Shown one piece after another: positions 41,601 to 56,600 of a stretch of DNA of 64,000 nucleotides; position 1 is the first letter of the stretch; each line of letters opens with the position of its first letter. The DNA is from Nematostella vectensis (lineage: Eukaryota; Cnidaria; Anthozoa; Actiniaria; Edwardsiidae): the NCBI RefSeq assembly GCF_932526225.1, contig NC_064036.1, forward strand, positions 17,878,953 through 17,942,952. Direction: 5' to 3'. Position numbers and translations under genes: made by a program. The notes under the pieces are model-generated. The model saw only the letters and a list, made by a program, of their open reading frames with translations, had not been told where the DNA came from and made no database searches.

Positions 41601-44600
41601 CTCAATGCGAATGTGTATTTGTGCCACTCAATGCAAATGTGTATTTGTGCCACTCAATGCGAATGTGTATTTGTGCCACTCAATGCGTATGTGTATTTGT
41701 GCCACTCAATGCGAATGTGTATTTGCGCACTAAATGCGAATGTGTATTTGTGCCACTCAATACAAATGTGTATTTGTGCCACTCAATGCAAATCTGTATT
41801 TGTGCCACTAAATGCGTATGTGTATTTGTGCCACTTAATGCGAATGTGTATTTGTGCCACTCAATGCGAATGTGTATTTGTGCCACTCAATGCGAATGTG
41901 TATTTGTGCCACTAAATGCGAATTTGTATTTGTGCCACTAAATGCGAATTTGTATTTGTGCCACTAAATGCGAATGTGTATTTGTGCCACTCAATGCGAA
42001 TGTGTATTTGTGCCACTCAATGCGAATGTGTATTTGTGCCACTCAATGCGAATGTGTATTTGTGCCACTCAATGCGAATGTGTATTTGTGCCACTCAATG
42101 CGAATGTGTATTTGTGCCACTAAATGCGAATGTGTATTTGTGCCACTCAATGCGAATGTGTATTTGTGCCACTCAATGCGAATGTGTATTTGTGCCACTC
42201 AATGCGAATGTGTATTTTTGCCACTCAATGCGAATGTGTATTTGTGCCACTCAATGCAAATGTGTATTTGTGCCACTCAATGCGAAAGTGTATTTGTGCC
42301 ACTCAATGCGAATGTGTATTTGTGCCACTCAATGCAAATGTGTATTTGTGCCACTCAATGCGAATGTGTATTTGTGCCACTCAATGCGTATGTGTATTTG
42401 TGCCACTCAATGTGAATGTGTATTTGTGCCACTCAATGCGAATGTGTATTTGTGCCACTCAATGCAAAGGTGTATTTGTGCCACTCAACGCGAATGTGTA
42501 TTTGTGCCACTCAATGCAAAGGTGTATTTGTGCCACTCAACGCGAATGTGTATTTGTGCCACTAAATGCGAATGTGTATTTGTGCCACTCAATGCGAATG
42601 TGTATTTGTGCCACTAAATGCGAATGTGTATTTGTGCCACTAAATGCGTATGTGTATTTGTGCCACTAAATGCGAATGTGTATTTGTGCCACTCAATGCG
42701 AATGTGTATTTGTGCCACTCAATGCGAATGTGTATTTGTGCCACTAAATGCGAATGTGTATTTGTGCCACTAAATGCGAATGTGTATTTGTGCCACTCAA
42801 TGCGGATGTGTATTTGTGCCACTCAATGCGAATGTGTATTTGTGCCACAAAATGCAAATGTGTATTTGTGCCACTAAATGCGAATGTGTATTTGTGCCAC
42901 TCAATGCAAATGTGTATTTGTGCCACTAAATGCGTATGTGTATTTGTGCCACTTAATGCGAATGTGTATTTGTGCCACTCAATGCGAATGTGTATTTGTG
43001 CCACTCAATGCGAATGTGTATTTGTGCCACTAAATGCGAATGTGTATTTGTGCCCGTAAATGCGAATTTGTATTTGTGCCACTAAATGCGAATGTGTATT
43101 TGTGCCACTCAATGCGAATGTGTATTTGTGCCACTCAATGCGAATGTGTATTTGTGCCACTCAATGCGAATGTGTATTTGTGCCACTCAATGCGAATGTG
43201 TATTTGTGCCACTCAATGCGAATGTGTATTTGTGCCACTCAATGCGAATGTGTATTTGTGCCACTAAATGCGAATGTGTATTTGTGCCACTCAATGCAAA
43301 TGTGTATTTGTGCCACTCAATGCGTATGTGTATTTGTGCCACTCAATGCGAATGTGTATTTGCGCACTAAATGCGAATGTGTATTTGTGCCACTCAATGC
43401 AAATGTGTATTTGTGCCACTCAATGCAAATGTGTATTTGTGCCACTAAATGCGTATGTGTATTTGTGCCACTTAATGCGAATGTGTATTTGTGCCACTCA
43501 ATGCGAATGTGTATTTGTGCCACTCAATGCGAATGTGTATTTGTGCCACGAAATGCAAATGTGTATTTGTGCCCGTAAATGCGAATTTGTATTTGTGCCA
43601 CTAAATGCGAATGTGTATTTGTGCCACTCAATGCGAATGTGTATTTGTGCCACTCAATGCGAATGTGTATTTGTGCCACTCAATGCGAATGTGTATTTGT
43701 GCCACTCAATGCGAATGTGTATTTGTGCCACTCAATGCGAATGTGTATTTGTGCCACTCAATGCGAATGTGTATTTGTGCCACTCAATGCGAATGTGTAT
43801 TTGTGCCACTAAATGCGAATGTGTATTTGTGCCACTCAATGCGAATGTGTATTTGTGCCACTCAATGCGAATGTGTATTTGTGCCACTCAATGCAAATGT
43901 GTATTTGTGCCACTCAATGCACATGTGTATTTGTGCCACTCAATGCGAAAGTGTATTTGTGCCACTCAATGCGAATGTGTATTTGTGCCACTCAATGCAA
44001 ATGTGTATTTGTGCCACTCAATGCGAATGTGTATTTGTGCCACTCAATGCGTATGTGTATTTGTGCCACTCAATGTGAATGTGTATTTGTGCCACTCAAT
44101 GCGAATGTGTATTTGTGCCACTCAATGCAAAGGTGTATTTGTGCCACTCAACGCGAATGTGTATTTGTGCCACTAAATGCGAATGTGTATTTGTGCCACT
44201 CAATGCGAATGTGTATTTGTGCCACTCAATGCGAATGTGTATTTGTGCTACTCAATGCGAATGTGTATTTGTGCCACTAAATGCAAATGTGTTTTTGTGC
44301 CACTAAATGCGAATGTGTATCTGTGCCACTCAATGCGAGTGTGTATTTGTGCCACTAAATGCGAATGTGTATTTGTGCCACTAAATGCAAATGTGTATTT
44401 GTGCCACTAAATGCGTATGTGTATTTGTGCCACTCAATGCGAATGTGTATTTGTGCCACTAAATGCGTATGTGTATTTGTGCCACTAAATGCGAATGTGT
44501 ATTTGTGCCCGTAAATGCGAATGTGTATTTGTGCCACTAAATGCGAATGTGTATTTGTGCCACTAAATGCGAATGTGTATTTGTGCCACTAAATGCGAAT

Positions 44601-47600
44601 GTGTATTTGTGCCACTCAATGCGAATGTGTATTTGTGCCACTCAATGCGAATGTCTATTTGTGCCACTCAATGCGAATGTGTATTTGTGCCACTCAATGC
44701 GAATGTGTATTTGTGCCACTCAATGCGAATGTGTATTTGTGCCACTCAATGCGAATTTGTATTTGTGCCACTAAATGCGAATGTGTATTTGTGCCACTCA
44801 ATGCGAATGTGTATTTGTGCCACTCAATGCGAATGTGTATTTGTGCCACTCAATGCGAATGTGTATTTGTGCCACTAAATGCGAATGTGTATTTGTGCCA
44901 CTAAATGCGAATGTGTATTTGTGCCACTAAATGCGAATGTGTATTTGTGCTACTCAATGCGAATGTGTATTTGTGCCACTCAATGCAAATGTGTATTTGT
45001 GCCACTAAATGCGAATGTGTATTTGTGCCACTCAATGCGAATGTGTATTTGTGCCACTCAATGCGAAAGTGTATTTGTGCCACTCAATGCGAATGTGTAT
45101 TTGTGCCACTCAATGCAAATGTGTATTTGTGCCACTCAATGCGAATGTGTATTTGTGCCACTCAATGCGTATGTGTATTTGTGCCACTCAATGCGAATGT
45201 GTATTTGCGCACTAAATGCGAATGTGTATTTGTGCCACTCAATGCAAATGTGTATTTGTGCCACTCAATGCAAATGTGTATTTGTGCCACTAAATGCGTA
45301 TGTGTATTTGTGCCACTAAATGCGTATGTGTATTTGTGCCACTTAATGCGAATGTGTATTTGTGCCACTCAATGCGAATGTGTATTTGTGCCACTCAATG
45401 CGAATGTGTATTTGTGCCACTAAATGCGAATTTGTATTTGTGCCACTAAATGCGAATTTGTATTTGTGCCACTAAATGCGAATGTGTATTTGTGCCACTC
45501 AATGCGAATGTGTATTTGTGCCACTCAATGCGAATGTGTATTTGTGCCACTCAATGCGAATGTGTATTTGTGCCACTCAATGCGAATGTGTATTTGTGCC
45601 ACTCAATGCGAATGTGTATTTGTGCCACTCAATGCGAATGTGTATTTGTGCCACTAAATGCGAATGTGTATTTGTGCCACTCAATGCGAATGTGTATTTG
45701 TGCCACTCAATGCGAATGTGAAATTTGTGCCACTCAATGCGAATGTGTATTTGTGCCACTCAATGCGAATGTGTATTTGCGCACTAAATGCGAATGTGTA
45801 TTTGTGCCACTCAATGCAAATGTGTATTTGTGCCACTCAATGCAAATGTGTATTTGTGCCACTAAATGCGTATGTGTATTTGTGCCACTTAATGCGAATG
45901 TGTATTTGTGCCACTCAATGCGAATGTGTATTTGTGCCACTCAATGCGAATGTGTATTTGTGCCACTCAATGCGAATGTGTATTTGTGCCACTCAATGCA
46001 AATGTGTATTTGTGCCACTCAATGCGAAAGTGTATTTGTGCCACTCAATGCGTATGTGTATTTGTGCCACTCAATGTGAATGTGTATTTGTGCCACTCAA
46101 TGCGAATGTGTATTTGTGCCACTCAATGCAAAGGTGTATTTGTGCCACTCAACGCGAATGTGTATTTGTGCCACTCAATGCAAAGGTGTATTTGTGCCAC
46201 TCAACGCGAATGTGTATTTGTGCCACTAAATGCGAATGTGTATTTGTGCCACTCAATGCGAATGTGTATTTGTGCCACTAAATGCGAATGTGTATTTGTG
46301 CCACTAAATGCGTATGTGTATTTGTGCCACTAAATGCGAATGTGTATTTGTGCCACTCAATGCGAATGTGTATTTGTGCCACTCAATGCGAATGTGTATT
46401 TGTGCCACTAAATGCGAATGTGTATTTGTGCCACTAAATGCGAATGTGTATTTGTGCCACTCAATGCGGATGTGTATTTGTGCCACTCAATGCGAATGTG
46501 TATTTGTGCCACAAAATGCAAATGTGTATTTGTGCCACTAAATGCGAATGTGTATTTGTGCCACTCAATGCAAATGTGTATTTGTGCCACTAAATGCGTA
46601 TGTGTATTTGTGCCACTTAATGCGAATGTGTATTTGTGCCACTCAATGCGAATGTGTATTTGTGCCACTCAATGCGAATGTGTATTTGTGCCACTAAATG
46701 CGAATGTGTATTTGTGCCCGTAAATGCGAATTTGTATTTGTGCCACTAAATGCGAATGTGTATTTGTGCCACTCAATGCGAATGTGTATTTGTGCCACTC
46801 AATGCGAATGTGTATTTGTGCCACTCAATGCGAATGTGTATTTGTGCCACAAAATGCAAATGTGTATTTGTGCCACTAAATGCGAATGTGTATTTGTGCC
46901 ACTAAATGCGAATGTGTATTTGTGCCACTCAATGCGGATGTGTATTTGTGCCACTAAATGCGAATGTGTATTTGTGCCACTCAATGCGAATGTGTATTTG
47001 TGCCACTCAATGCGAATGTGTATTTGTGCCACTCAATGCGAATGTGTATTTGTGCCACTCAATGCGAATGTGTATTTGTGCCACTCAATGCGAATGTGTA
47101 TTTGTGCCACTCAATGCGAATGTGTATTTGTGCCACTCAATGCGAATGTGTATTTGTGCCACTAAATGCGAATGTGTATTTGTGCCACTCAATGCGAATG
47201 TGTATTTGTGCCACTCAATGCGAATGTGTATTTGTGCCACTCAATGTAAATGTGTATTTGTGCCACTCAATGCAAATGTGTATTTGTGCCACTCAATGCG
47301 AAAGTGTATTTGTGCCACTCAATGCGAATGTGTATTTGTGCCACTCAATGCAAATGTGTATTTGTGCCACTCAATGCGAATGTGTATTTGTGCCACTCAA
47401 TGCGTATGTGTATTTGTGCCACTCAATGTGAATGTGTATTTGTGCCACTCAATGCGAATGTGTATTTGTGCCACTCAATGCAAAGGTGTATTTGTGCCAC
47501 TCAACGCGAATGTGTATTTGTGCCACTCAATGCGAATGTGTATTTGTGCCACTCAATGCGAATGTGTATTTGTGCTACTCAATGCGAATGTGTATTTGTG

Positions 47601-50600
47601 CCACTAAATGCAAATGTGTTTTTGTGCCGCTAAATGCGAATGTGTATCTGTGCCACTCAATGCGAGTGTGTATTTGTGCCACTAAATGCGAATGTGTATT
47701 TGTGCCACTAAATGCAAATGTGTATTTGTGCCACTAAATGCGTATGTGTATTTGTGCCACTCAATGCGAATGTGTATTTTTGCCACTAAATGCGTATGTG
47801 TATTTGTGCCACTAAATGCGAATGTGTATTTGTGCCCGTAAATGCGTATGTGTATTTGTGCCACTCAATGTGAATGTGTATTTGTGCCACTCAATGCGAA
47901 TGTGTATTTGTGCCACTCAATGCAAAGGTGTATTTGTGCCACTCAACGCGAATGTGTATTTGTGCCACTCAATGCGAATGTGTATTTGTGCCACTCAATG
48001 CGAATGTGTATTTGTGCTACTCAATGCGAATGTGTATTTGTGCCACTAAATGCAAATGTGTTTTTGTGCCACTAAATGCGAATGTGTATCTGTGCCACTC
48101 AATGCGAGTGTGTATTTGTGCCACTAAATGCGAATGTGTATTTGTGCCACTAAATGCAAATGTGTATTTGTGCCACTAAATGCGTATGTGTATTTGTGCC
48201 ACTCAATGCGAATGTGTATTTTTGCCACTAAATGCGTATGTGTATTTGTGCCACTAAATGCGAATGTGTATTTGTGCCCGTAAATGCGAATGTGTATTTG
48301 TGCCACTCAATGTGAATGTGTATTTGTGCCACTCAATGCGAATGTGTATTTGTGCCACTAAATGCGAATGTGTATTTGTGCCACTAAATGCGAATGTGTA
48401 TTTGTGCCACTCAATGCGAATGTGTATTTGTGCCACTCAATGCGAATGTCTATTTGTGCCACTCAATGCGAATGTGTATTTGTGCCACTCAATGCGAATG
48501 TGTATTTGTGCCACTCAATGCGAATGTGTATTTGTGCCACTCAATGCGAATTTGTATTTGTGCCACTAAATGCGAATGTGTATTTGTGCCACTCAATGCG
48601 AATGTGTATTTGTGCCACTCAATGCGAATGTGTATTTGTGCCACTCAATGCGAATGTGTATTTGTGCCACTAAATGCGAATGTGTATTTGTGCCACTAAA
48701 TGCGAATGTGTATTTGTGCCACTAAATGCGAATGTGTATTTGTGCCACTAAATGCGAATGTGTATTTGTGCCACTCAATGCGAATGTGTATTTGTGCTAC
48801 TCAATGCGAATGTGTATTTGTGCCACTAAATGCAAATGTGTATTTGTGCCACTAAATGCGAATGTGTATTTGTGCCACTCAATGCGAATGTGTATTTGTG
48901 CCACTCAATGCGAAAGTGTATTTGTGCCACTCAATGCGAATGTGTATTTGTGCCACTCAATGCAAATGTGTATTTGTGCCACTCAATGCGAATGTGTATT
49001 TGTGCCACTCAATGCGTATGTGTATTTGTGCCACTCAATGCGAATGTGTATTTGCGCACTAAATGCGAATGTGTATTTGTGCCACTCAATACAAATGTGT
49101 ATTTGTGCCACTCAATGCAAATCTGTATTTGTGCCACTAAATGCGTATGTGTATTTGTGCCACTTAATGCGAATGTGTATTTGTGCCACTCAATGCGAAT
49201 GTGTATTTGTGCCACTCAATGCGAATGTGTATTTGTGCCACTAAATGCGAATTTGTATTTGTGCCACTAAATGCGAATTTGTATTTGTGCCACTAAATGC
49301 GAATGTGTATTTGTGCCACTCAATGCGAATGTGTATTTGTGCCACTCAATGCGAATGTGTATTTGTGCCACTCAATGCGAATGTGTATTTGTGCCACTCA
49401 ATGCGAATGTGTATTTGTGCCACTCAATGCGAATGTGTATTTGTGCCACTAAATGCGAATGTGTATTTGTGCCACTCAATGCGAATGTGTATTTGTGCCA
49501 CTCAATGCGAATGTGTATTTGTGCCACTCAATGCGAATGTGTATTTTTGCCACTCAATGCGAATGTGTATTTGTGCCACTCAATGCAAATGTGTATTTGT
49601 GCCACTCAATGCGAAAGTGTATTTGTGCCACTCAATGCGAATGTGTATTTGTGCCACTCAATGCAAATGTGTATTTGTGCCACTCAATGCGAATGTGTAT
49701 TTGTGCCACTCAATGCGTATGTGTATTTGTGCCACTCAATGTGAATGTGTATTTGTGCCACTCAATGCGAATGTGTATTTGTGCCACTCAATGCAAAGGT
49801 GTATTTGTGCCACTCAACGCGAATGTGTATTTGTGCCACTCAATGCAAAGGTGTATTTGTGCCACTCAACGCGAATGTGTATTTGTGCCACTAAATGCGA
49901 ATGTGTATTTGTGCCACTCAATGCGAATGTGTATTTGTGCCACTAAATGCGAATGTGTATTTGTGCCACTAAATGCGTATGTGTATTTGTGCCACTAAAT
50001 GCGAATGTGTATTTGTGCCACTCAATGCGAATGTGTATTTGTGCCACTCAATGCGAATGTGTATTTGTGCCACTAAATGCGAATGTGTATTTGTGCCACT
50101 AAATGCGAATGTGTATTTGTGCCACTCAATGCGGATGTGTATTTGTGCCACTCAATGCGAATGTGTATTTGTGCCACAAAATGCAAATGTGTATTTGTGC
50201 CACTAAATGCGAATGTGTATTTGTGCCACTCAATGCAAATGTGTATTTGTGCCACTAAATGCGTATGTGTATTTGTGCCACTTAATGCGAATGTGTATTT
50301 GTGCCACTCAATGCGAATGTGTATTTGTGCCACTCAATGCGAATGTGTATTTGTGCCACTAAATGCGAATGTGTATTTGTGCCCGTAAATGCGAATTTGT
50401 ATTTGTGCCACTAAATGCGAATGTGTATTTGTGCCACTCAATGCGAATGTGTATTTGTGCCACTCAATGCGAATGTGTATTTGTGCCACTCAATGCGAAT
50501 GTGTATTTGTGCCACTCAATGCGAATGTGTATTTGTGCCACTCAATGCGAATGTGTATTTGTGCCACTCAATGCGAATGTGTATTTGTGCCACTAAATGC

Positions 50601-53600
50601 GAATGTGTATTTGTGCCACTCAATGCAAATGTGTATTTGTGCCACTCAATGCGTATGTGTATTTGTGCCACTCAATGCGAATGTGTATTTGCGCACTAAA
50701 TGCGAATGTGTATTTGTGCCACTCAATGCAAATGTGTATTTGTGCCACTCAATGCAAATGTGTATTTGTGCCACTAAATGCGTATGTGTATTTGTGCCAC
50801 TTAATGCGAATGTGTATTTGTGCCACTCAATGCGAATGTGTATTTGTGCCACTCAATGCGAATGTGTATTTGTGCCACGAAATGCGAATGTGTATTTGTG
50901 CCCGTAAATGCGAATTTGTATTTGTGCCACTAAATGCGAATGTGTATTTGTGCCACTCAATGCGAATGTGTATTTGTGCCACTCAATGCGAATGTGTATT
51001 TGTGCCACTCAATGCGAATGTGTATTTGTGCCACTCAATGCGAATGTGTATTTGTGCCACTCAATGCGAATGTGTATTTGTGCCACTCAATGCGAATGTG
51101 TATTTGTGCCACTCAATGCGAATGTGTATTTGTGCCACTAAATGCGAATGTGTATTTGTGCCACTCAATGCGAATGTGTATTTGTGCCACTCAATGCGAA
51201 TGTGTATTTGTGCCACTCAATGCAAATGTGTATTTGTGCCACTCAATGCACATGTGTATTTGTGCCACTCAATGCGAAAGTGTATTTGTGCCACTAAATG
51301 CGAATGTGTATTTGTGCCACTCAATGCGAATGTGTATTTGTGCCACTCAATGCGAATGTGTATTTGTGCCACTAAATGCGAATGTGTATTTGTGCCACTA
51401 AATGCGAATGTGTATTTGTGCCACTCAATGCGGATGTGTATTTGTGCCACTCAATGCGAATGTGTATTTGTGCCACAAAATGCAAATGTGTATTTGTGCC
51501 ACTAAATGCGAATGTGTATTTGTGCCACTCAATGCAAATGTGTATTTGTGCCACTAAATGCGTATGTGTATTTGTGCCACTTAATGCGAATGTGTATTTG
51601 TGCCCGTAAATGCGAATGTGTATTTGTGCCACTCAATGCGAATGTGTATTTGTGCCACTAAATGCGAATGTGTATTTGTGCCCGTAAATGCGAATTTGTA
51701 TTTGTGCCACTAAATGCGAATGTGTATTTGTGCCACTAAATGCGAATGTGTATTTGTGCCACTCAATGCGAATGTGTATTTGTGCCACTAAATGCGAATG
51801 TGTATTTGTGCCACTAAATGCGAATGTGTATTTGTGCCACTAAATGCGAATGTGTATTTGTGCCACTCAATGCGAATGTGTATTTGTGCCACTCAATGCG
51901 AAAGTGTATTTGTGCCACTCAATGCGAATGTGTATTTGTGCCACTCAATGCAAATGTGTATTTGTGCCACTCAATGCGAATGTGTATTTGTGCTACTCAA
52001 TGCGAATGTGTATTTGTGCCACTAAATGCAAATGTGTTTTTGTGCCGCTAAATGCGAATGTGTATCTGTGCCACTCAATGCGAGTGTGTATTTGTGCCAC
52101 TAAATGCGAATGTGTATTTGTGCCACTAAATGCAAATGTGTATTTGTGCCACTAAATGCGTATGTGTATTTGTGCCACTCAATGCGAATGTGTATTTTTG
52201 CCACTAAATGCGTATGTGTATTTGTGCCACTAAATGCGAATGTGTATTTGTGCCCGTAAATGCGTATGTGTATTTGTGCCACTCAATGTGAATGTGTATT
52301 TGTGCCACTCAATGCGAATGTGTATTTGTGCCACTCAATGCAAAGGTGTATTTGTGCCACTCAACGCGAATGTGTATTTGTGCCACTCAATGCGAATGTG
52401 TATTTGTGCCACTCAATGCGAATGTGTATTTGTGCTACTCAATGCGAATGTGTATTTGTGCCACTAAATGCAAATGTGTTTTTGTGCCACTAAATGCGAA
52501 TGTGTATCTGTGCCACTCAATGCGAGTGTGTATTTGTGCCACTAAATGCGAATGTGTATTTGTGCCACTAAATGCAAATGTGTATTTGTGCCACTAAATG
52601 CGTATGTGTATTTGTGCCACTCAATGCGAATGTGTATTTTTGCCACTAAATGCGTATGTGTATTTGTGCCACTAAATGCGAATGTGTATTTGTGCCCGTA
52701 AATGCGAATGTGTATTTGTGCCACTCAATGTGAATGTGTATTTGTGCCACTCAATGCGAATGTGTATTTGTGCCACTAAATGCGAATGTGTATTTGTGCC
52801 ACTAAATGCGAATGTGTATTTGTGCCACTCAATGCGAATGTGTATTTGTGCCACTCAATGCGAATGTCTATTTGTGCCACTCAATGCGAATGTGTATTTG
52901 TGCCACTCAATGCGAATGTGTATTTGTGCCACTCAATGCGAATGTGTATTTGTGCCACTCAATGCGAATTTGTATTTGTGCCACTAAATGCGAATGTGTA
53001 TTTGTGCCACTCAATGCGAATGTGTATTTGTGCCACTCAATGCGAATGTGTATTTGTGCCACTCAATGCGAATGTGTATTTGTGCCACTAAATGCGAATG
53101 TGTATTTGTGCCACTAAATGCGAATGTGTATTTGTGCCACTAAATGCGAATGTGTATTTGTGCCACTAAATGCGAATGTGTATTTGTGCCACTCAATGCG
53201 AATGTGTATTTGTGCTACTCAATGCGAATGTGTATTTGTGCCACTAAATGCAAATGTGTATTTGTGCCACTAAATGCGAATGTGTATTTGTGCCACTCAA
53301 TGCGAATGTGTATTTGTGCCACTCAATGCGAAAGTGTATTTGTGCCACTCAATGCGAATGTGTATTTGTGCCACTCAATGCAAATGTGTATTTGTGCCAC
53401 TCAATGCGAATGTGTATTTGTGCCACTCAATGCGTATGTGTATTTGTGCCACTCAATGCGAATGTGTATTTGCGCACTAAATGCGAATGTGTATTTGTGC
53501 CACTCAATACAAATGTGTATTTGTGCCACTCAATGCAAATCTGTATTTGTGCCACTAAATGCGTATGTGTATTTGTGCCACTTAATGCGAATGTGTATTT

Positions 53601-56600
53601 GTGCCACTCAATGCGAATGTGTATTTGTGCCACTCAATGCGAATGTGTATTTGTGCCACTAAATGCGAATTTGTATTTGTGCCACTAAATGCGAATTTGT
53701 ATTTGTGCCACTAAATGCGAATGTGTATTTGTGCCACTCAATGCGAATGTGTATTTGTGCCACTCAATGCAAATGTGTATTTGTGCCACTAAATGCGTAT
53801 GTGTATTTGTGCCACTTAATGCGAATGTGTATTTGTGCCACTCAATGCGAATGTGTATTTGTGCCACTCAATGCGAATGTGTATTTGTGCCACTAAATGC
53901 GAATGTGTATTTGTGCCCGTAAATGCGAATTTGTATTTGTGCCACTAAATGCGAATGTGTATTTGTGCCACTCAATGCGAATGTGTATTTGTGCCACTCA
54001 ATGCGAATGTGTATTTGTGCCACTCAATGCGAATGTGTATTTGTGCCACTCAATGCGAATGTGTATTTGTGCCACTCAATGCGAATGTGTATTTGTGCCA
54101 CTCAATGCGAATGTGTATTTGTGCCACTAAATGCGAATGTGTATTTGTGCCACTCAATGCAAATGTGTATTTGTGCCACTCAATGCGTATGTGTATTTGT
54201 GCCACTCAATGCGAATGTGTATTTGCGCACTAAATGCGAATGTGTATTTGTGCCACTCAATGCAAATGTGTATTTGTGCCACTCAATGCAAATGTGTATT
54301 TGTGCCACTAAATGCGTATGTGTATTTGTGCCACTTAATGCGAATGTGTATTTGTGCCACTCAATGCGAATGTGTATTTGTGCCACTCAATGCGAATGTG
54401 TATTTGTGCCACGAAATGCGAATGTGTATTTGTGCCCGTAAATGCGAATTTGTATTTGTGCCACTAAATGCGAATGTGTATTTGTGCCACTCAATGCGAA
54501 TGTGTATTTGTGCCACTCAATGCGAATGTGTATTTGTGCCACTCAATGCGAATGTGTATTTGTGCCACTCAATGCGAATGTGTATTTGTGCCACTCAATG
54601 CGAATGTGTATTTGTGCCACTCAATGCGAATGTGTATTTGTGCCACTCAATGCGAATGTGTATTTGTGCCACTAAATGCGAATGTGTATTTGTGCCACTC
54701 AATGCGAATGTGTATTTGTGCCACTCAATGCGAATGTGTATTTGTGCCACTCAATGCAAATGTGTATTTGTGCCACTCAATGCACATGTGTATTTGTGCC
54801 ACTCAATGCGAAAGTGTATTTGTGCCACTAAATGCGAATGTGTATTTGTGCCACTCAATGCGAATGTGTATTTGTGCCACTCAATGCGAATGTGTATTTG
54901 TGCCACTAAATGCGAATGTGTATTTGTGCCACTAAATGCGAATGTGTATTTGTGCCACTCAATGCGGATGTGTATTTGTGCCACTCAATGCGAATGTGTA
55001 TTTGTGCCACAAAATGCAAATGTGTATTTGTGCCACTAAATGCGAATGTGTATTTGTGCCACTCAATGCAAATGTGTATTTGTGCCACTAAATGCGTATG
55101 TGTATTTGTGCCACTTAATGCGAATGTGTATTTGTGCCCGTAAATGCGAATGTGTATTTGTGCCACTCAATGCGAATGTGTATTTGTGCCACTAAATGCG
55201 AATGTGTATTTGTGCCCGTAAATGCGAATTTGTATTTGTGCCACTAAATGCGAATGTGTATTTGTGCCACTAAATGCGAATGTGTATTTGTGCCACTCAA
55301 TGCGAATGTGTATTTGTGCCACTAAATGCGAATGTGTATTTGTGCCACTAAATGCGAATGTGTATTTGTGCCACTAAATGCGAATGTGTATTTGTGCCAC
55401 TCAATGCGAATGTGTATTTGTGCCACTCAATGCGAAAGTGTATTTGTGCCACTCAATGCGAATGTGTATTTGTGCCACTCAATGCAAATGTGTATTTGTG
55501 CCACTCAATGCGAATGTGTATTTGTGCTACTCAATGCGAATGTGTATTTGTGCCACTAAATGCAAATGTGTTTTTGTGCCGCTAAATGCGAATGTGTATC
55601 TGTGCCACTCAATGCGAGTGTGTATTTGTGCCACTAAATGCGAATGTGTATTTGTGCCACTAAATGCAAATGTGTATTTGTGCCACTAAATGCGTATGTG
55701 TATTTGTGCCACTCAATGCGAATGTGTATTTTTGCCACTAAATGCGTATGTGTATTTGTGCCACTAAATGCGAATGTGTATTTGTGCCCGTAAATGCGTA
55801 TGTGTATTTGTGCCACTCAATGTGAATGTGTATTTGTGCCACTCAATGCGAATGTGTATTTGTGCCACTCAATGCAAAGGTGTATTTGTGCCACTCAACG
55901 CGAATGTGTATTTGTGCCACTCAATGCGAATGTGTATTTGTGCCACTCAATGCGAATGTGTATTTGTGCTACTCAATGCGAATGTGTATTTGTGCCACTA
56001 AATGCAAATGTGTTTTTTGTGCCACTAAATGCGAATGTGTATCTGTGCCACTCAATGCGAGTGTGTATTTGTGCCACTAAATGCGAATGTGTATTTGTGC
56101 CACTAAATGCAAATGTGTATTTGTGCCACTAAATGCGTATGTGTATTTGTGCCACTCAATGCGAATGTGTATTTTTGCCACTAAATGCGTATGTGTATTT
56201 GTGCCACTAAATGCGAATGTGTATTTGTGCCCGTAAATGCGAATGTGTATTTGTGCCACTCAATGTGAATGTGTATTTGTGCCACTCAATGCGAATGTGT
56301 ATTTGTGCCACTAAATGCGAATGTGTATTTGTGCCACTAAATGCGAATGTGTATTTGTGCCACTCAATGCGAATGTGTATTTGTGCCACTCAATGCGAAT
56401 GTCTATTTGTGCCACTCAATGCGAATGTGTATTTGTGCCACTCAATGCGAATGTGTATTTGTGCCACTCAATGCGAATGTGTATTTGTGCCACTCAATGC
56501 GAATTTGTATTTGTGCCACTAAATGCGAATGTGTATTTGTGCCACTCAATGCGAATGTGTATTTGTGCCACTCAATGCGAATGTGTATTTGTGCCACTCA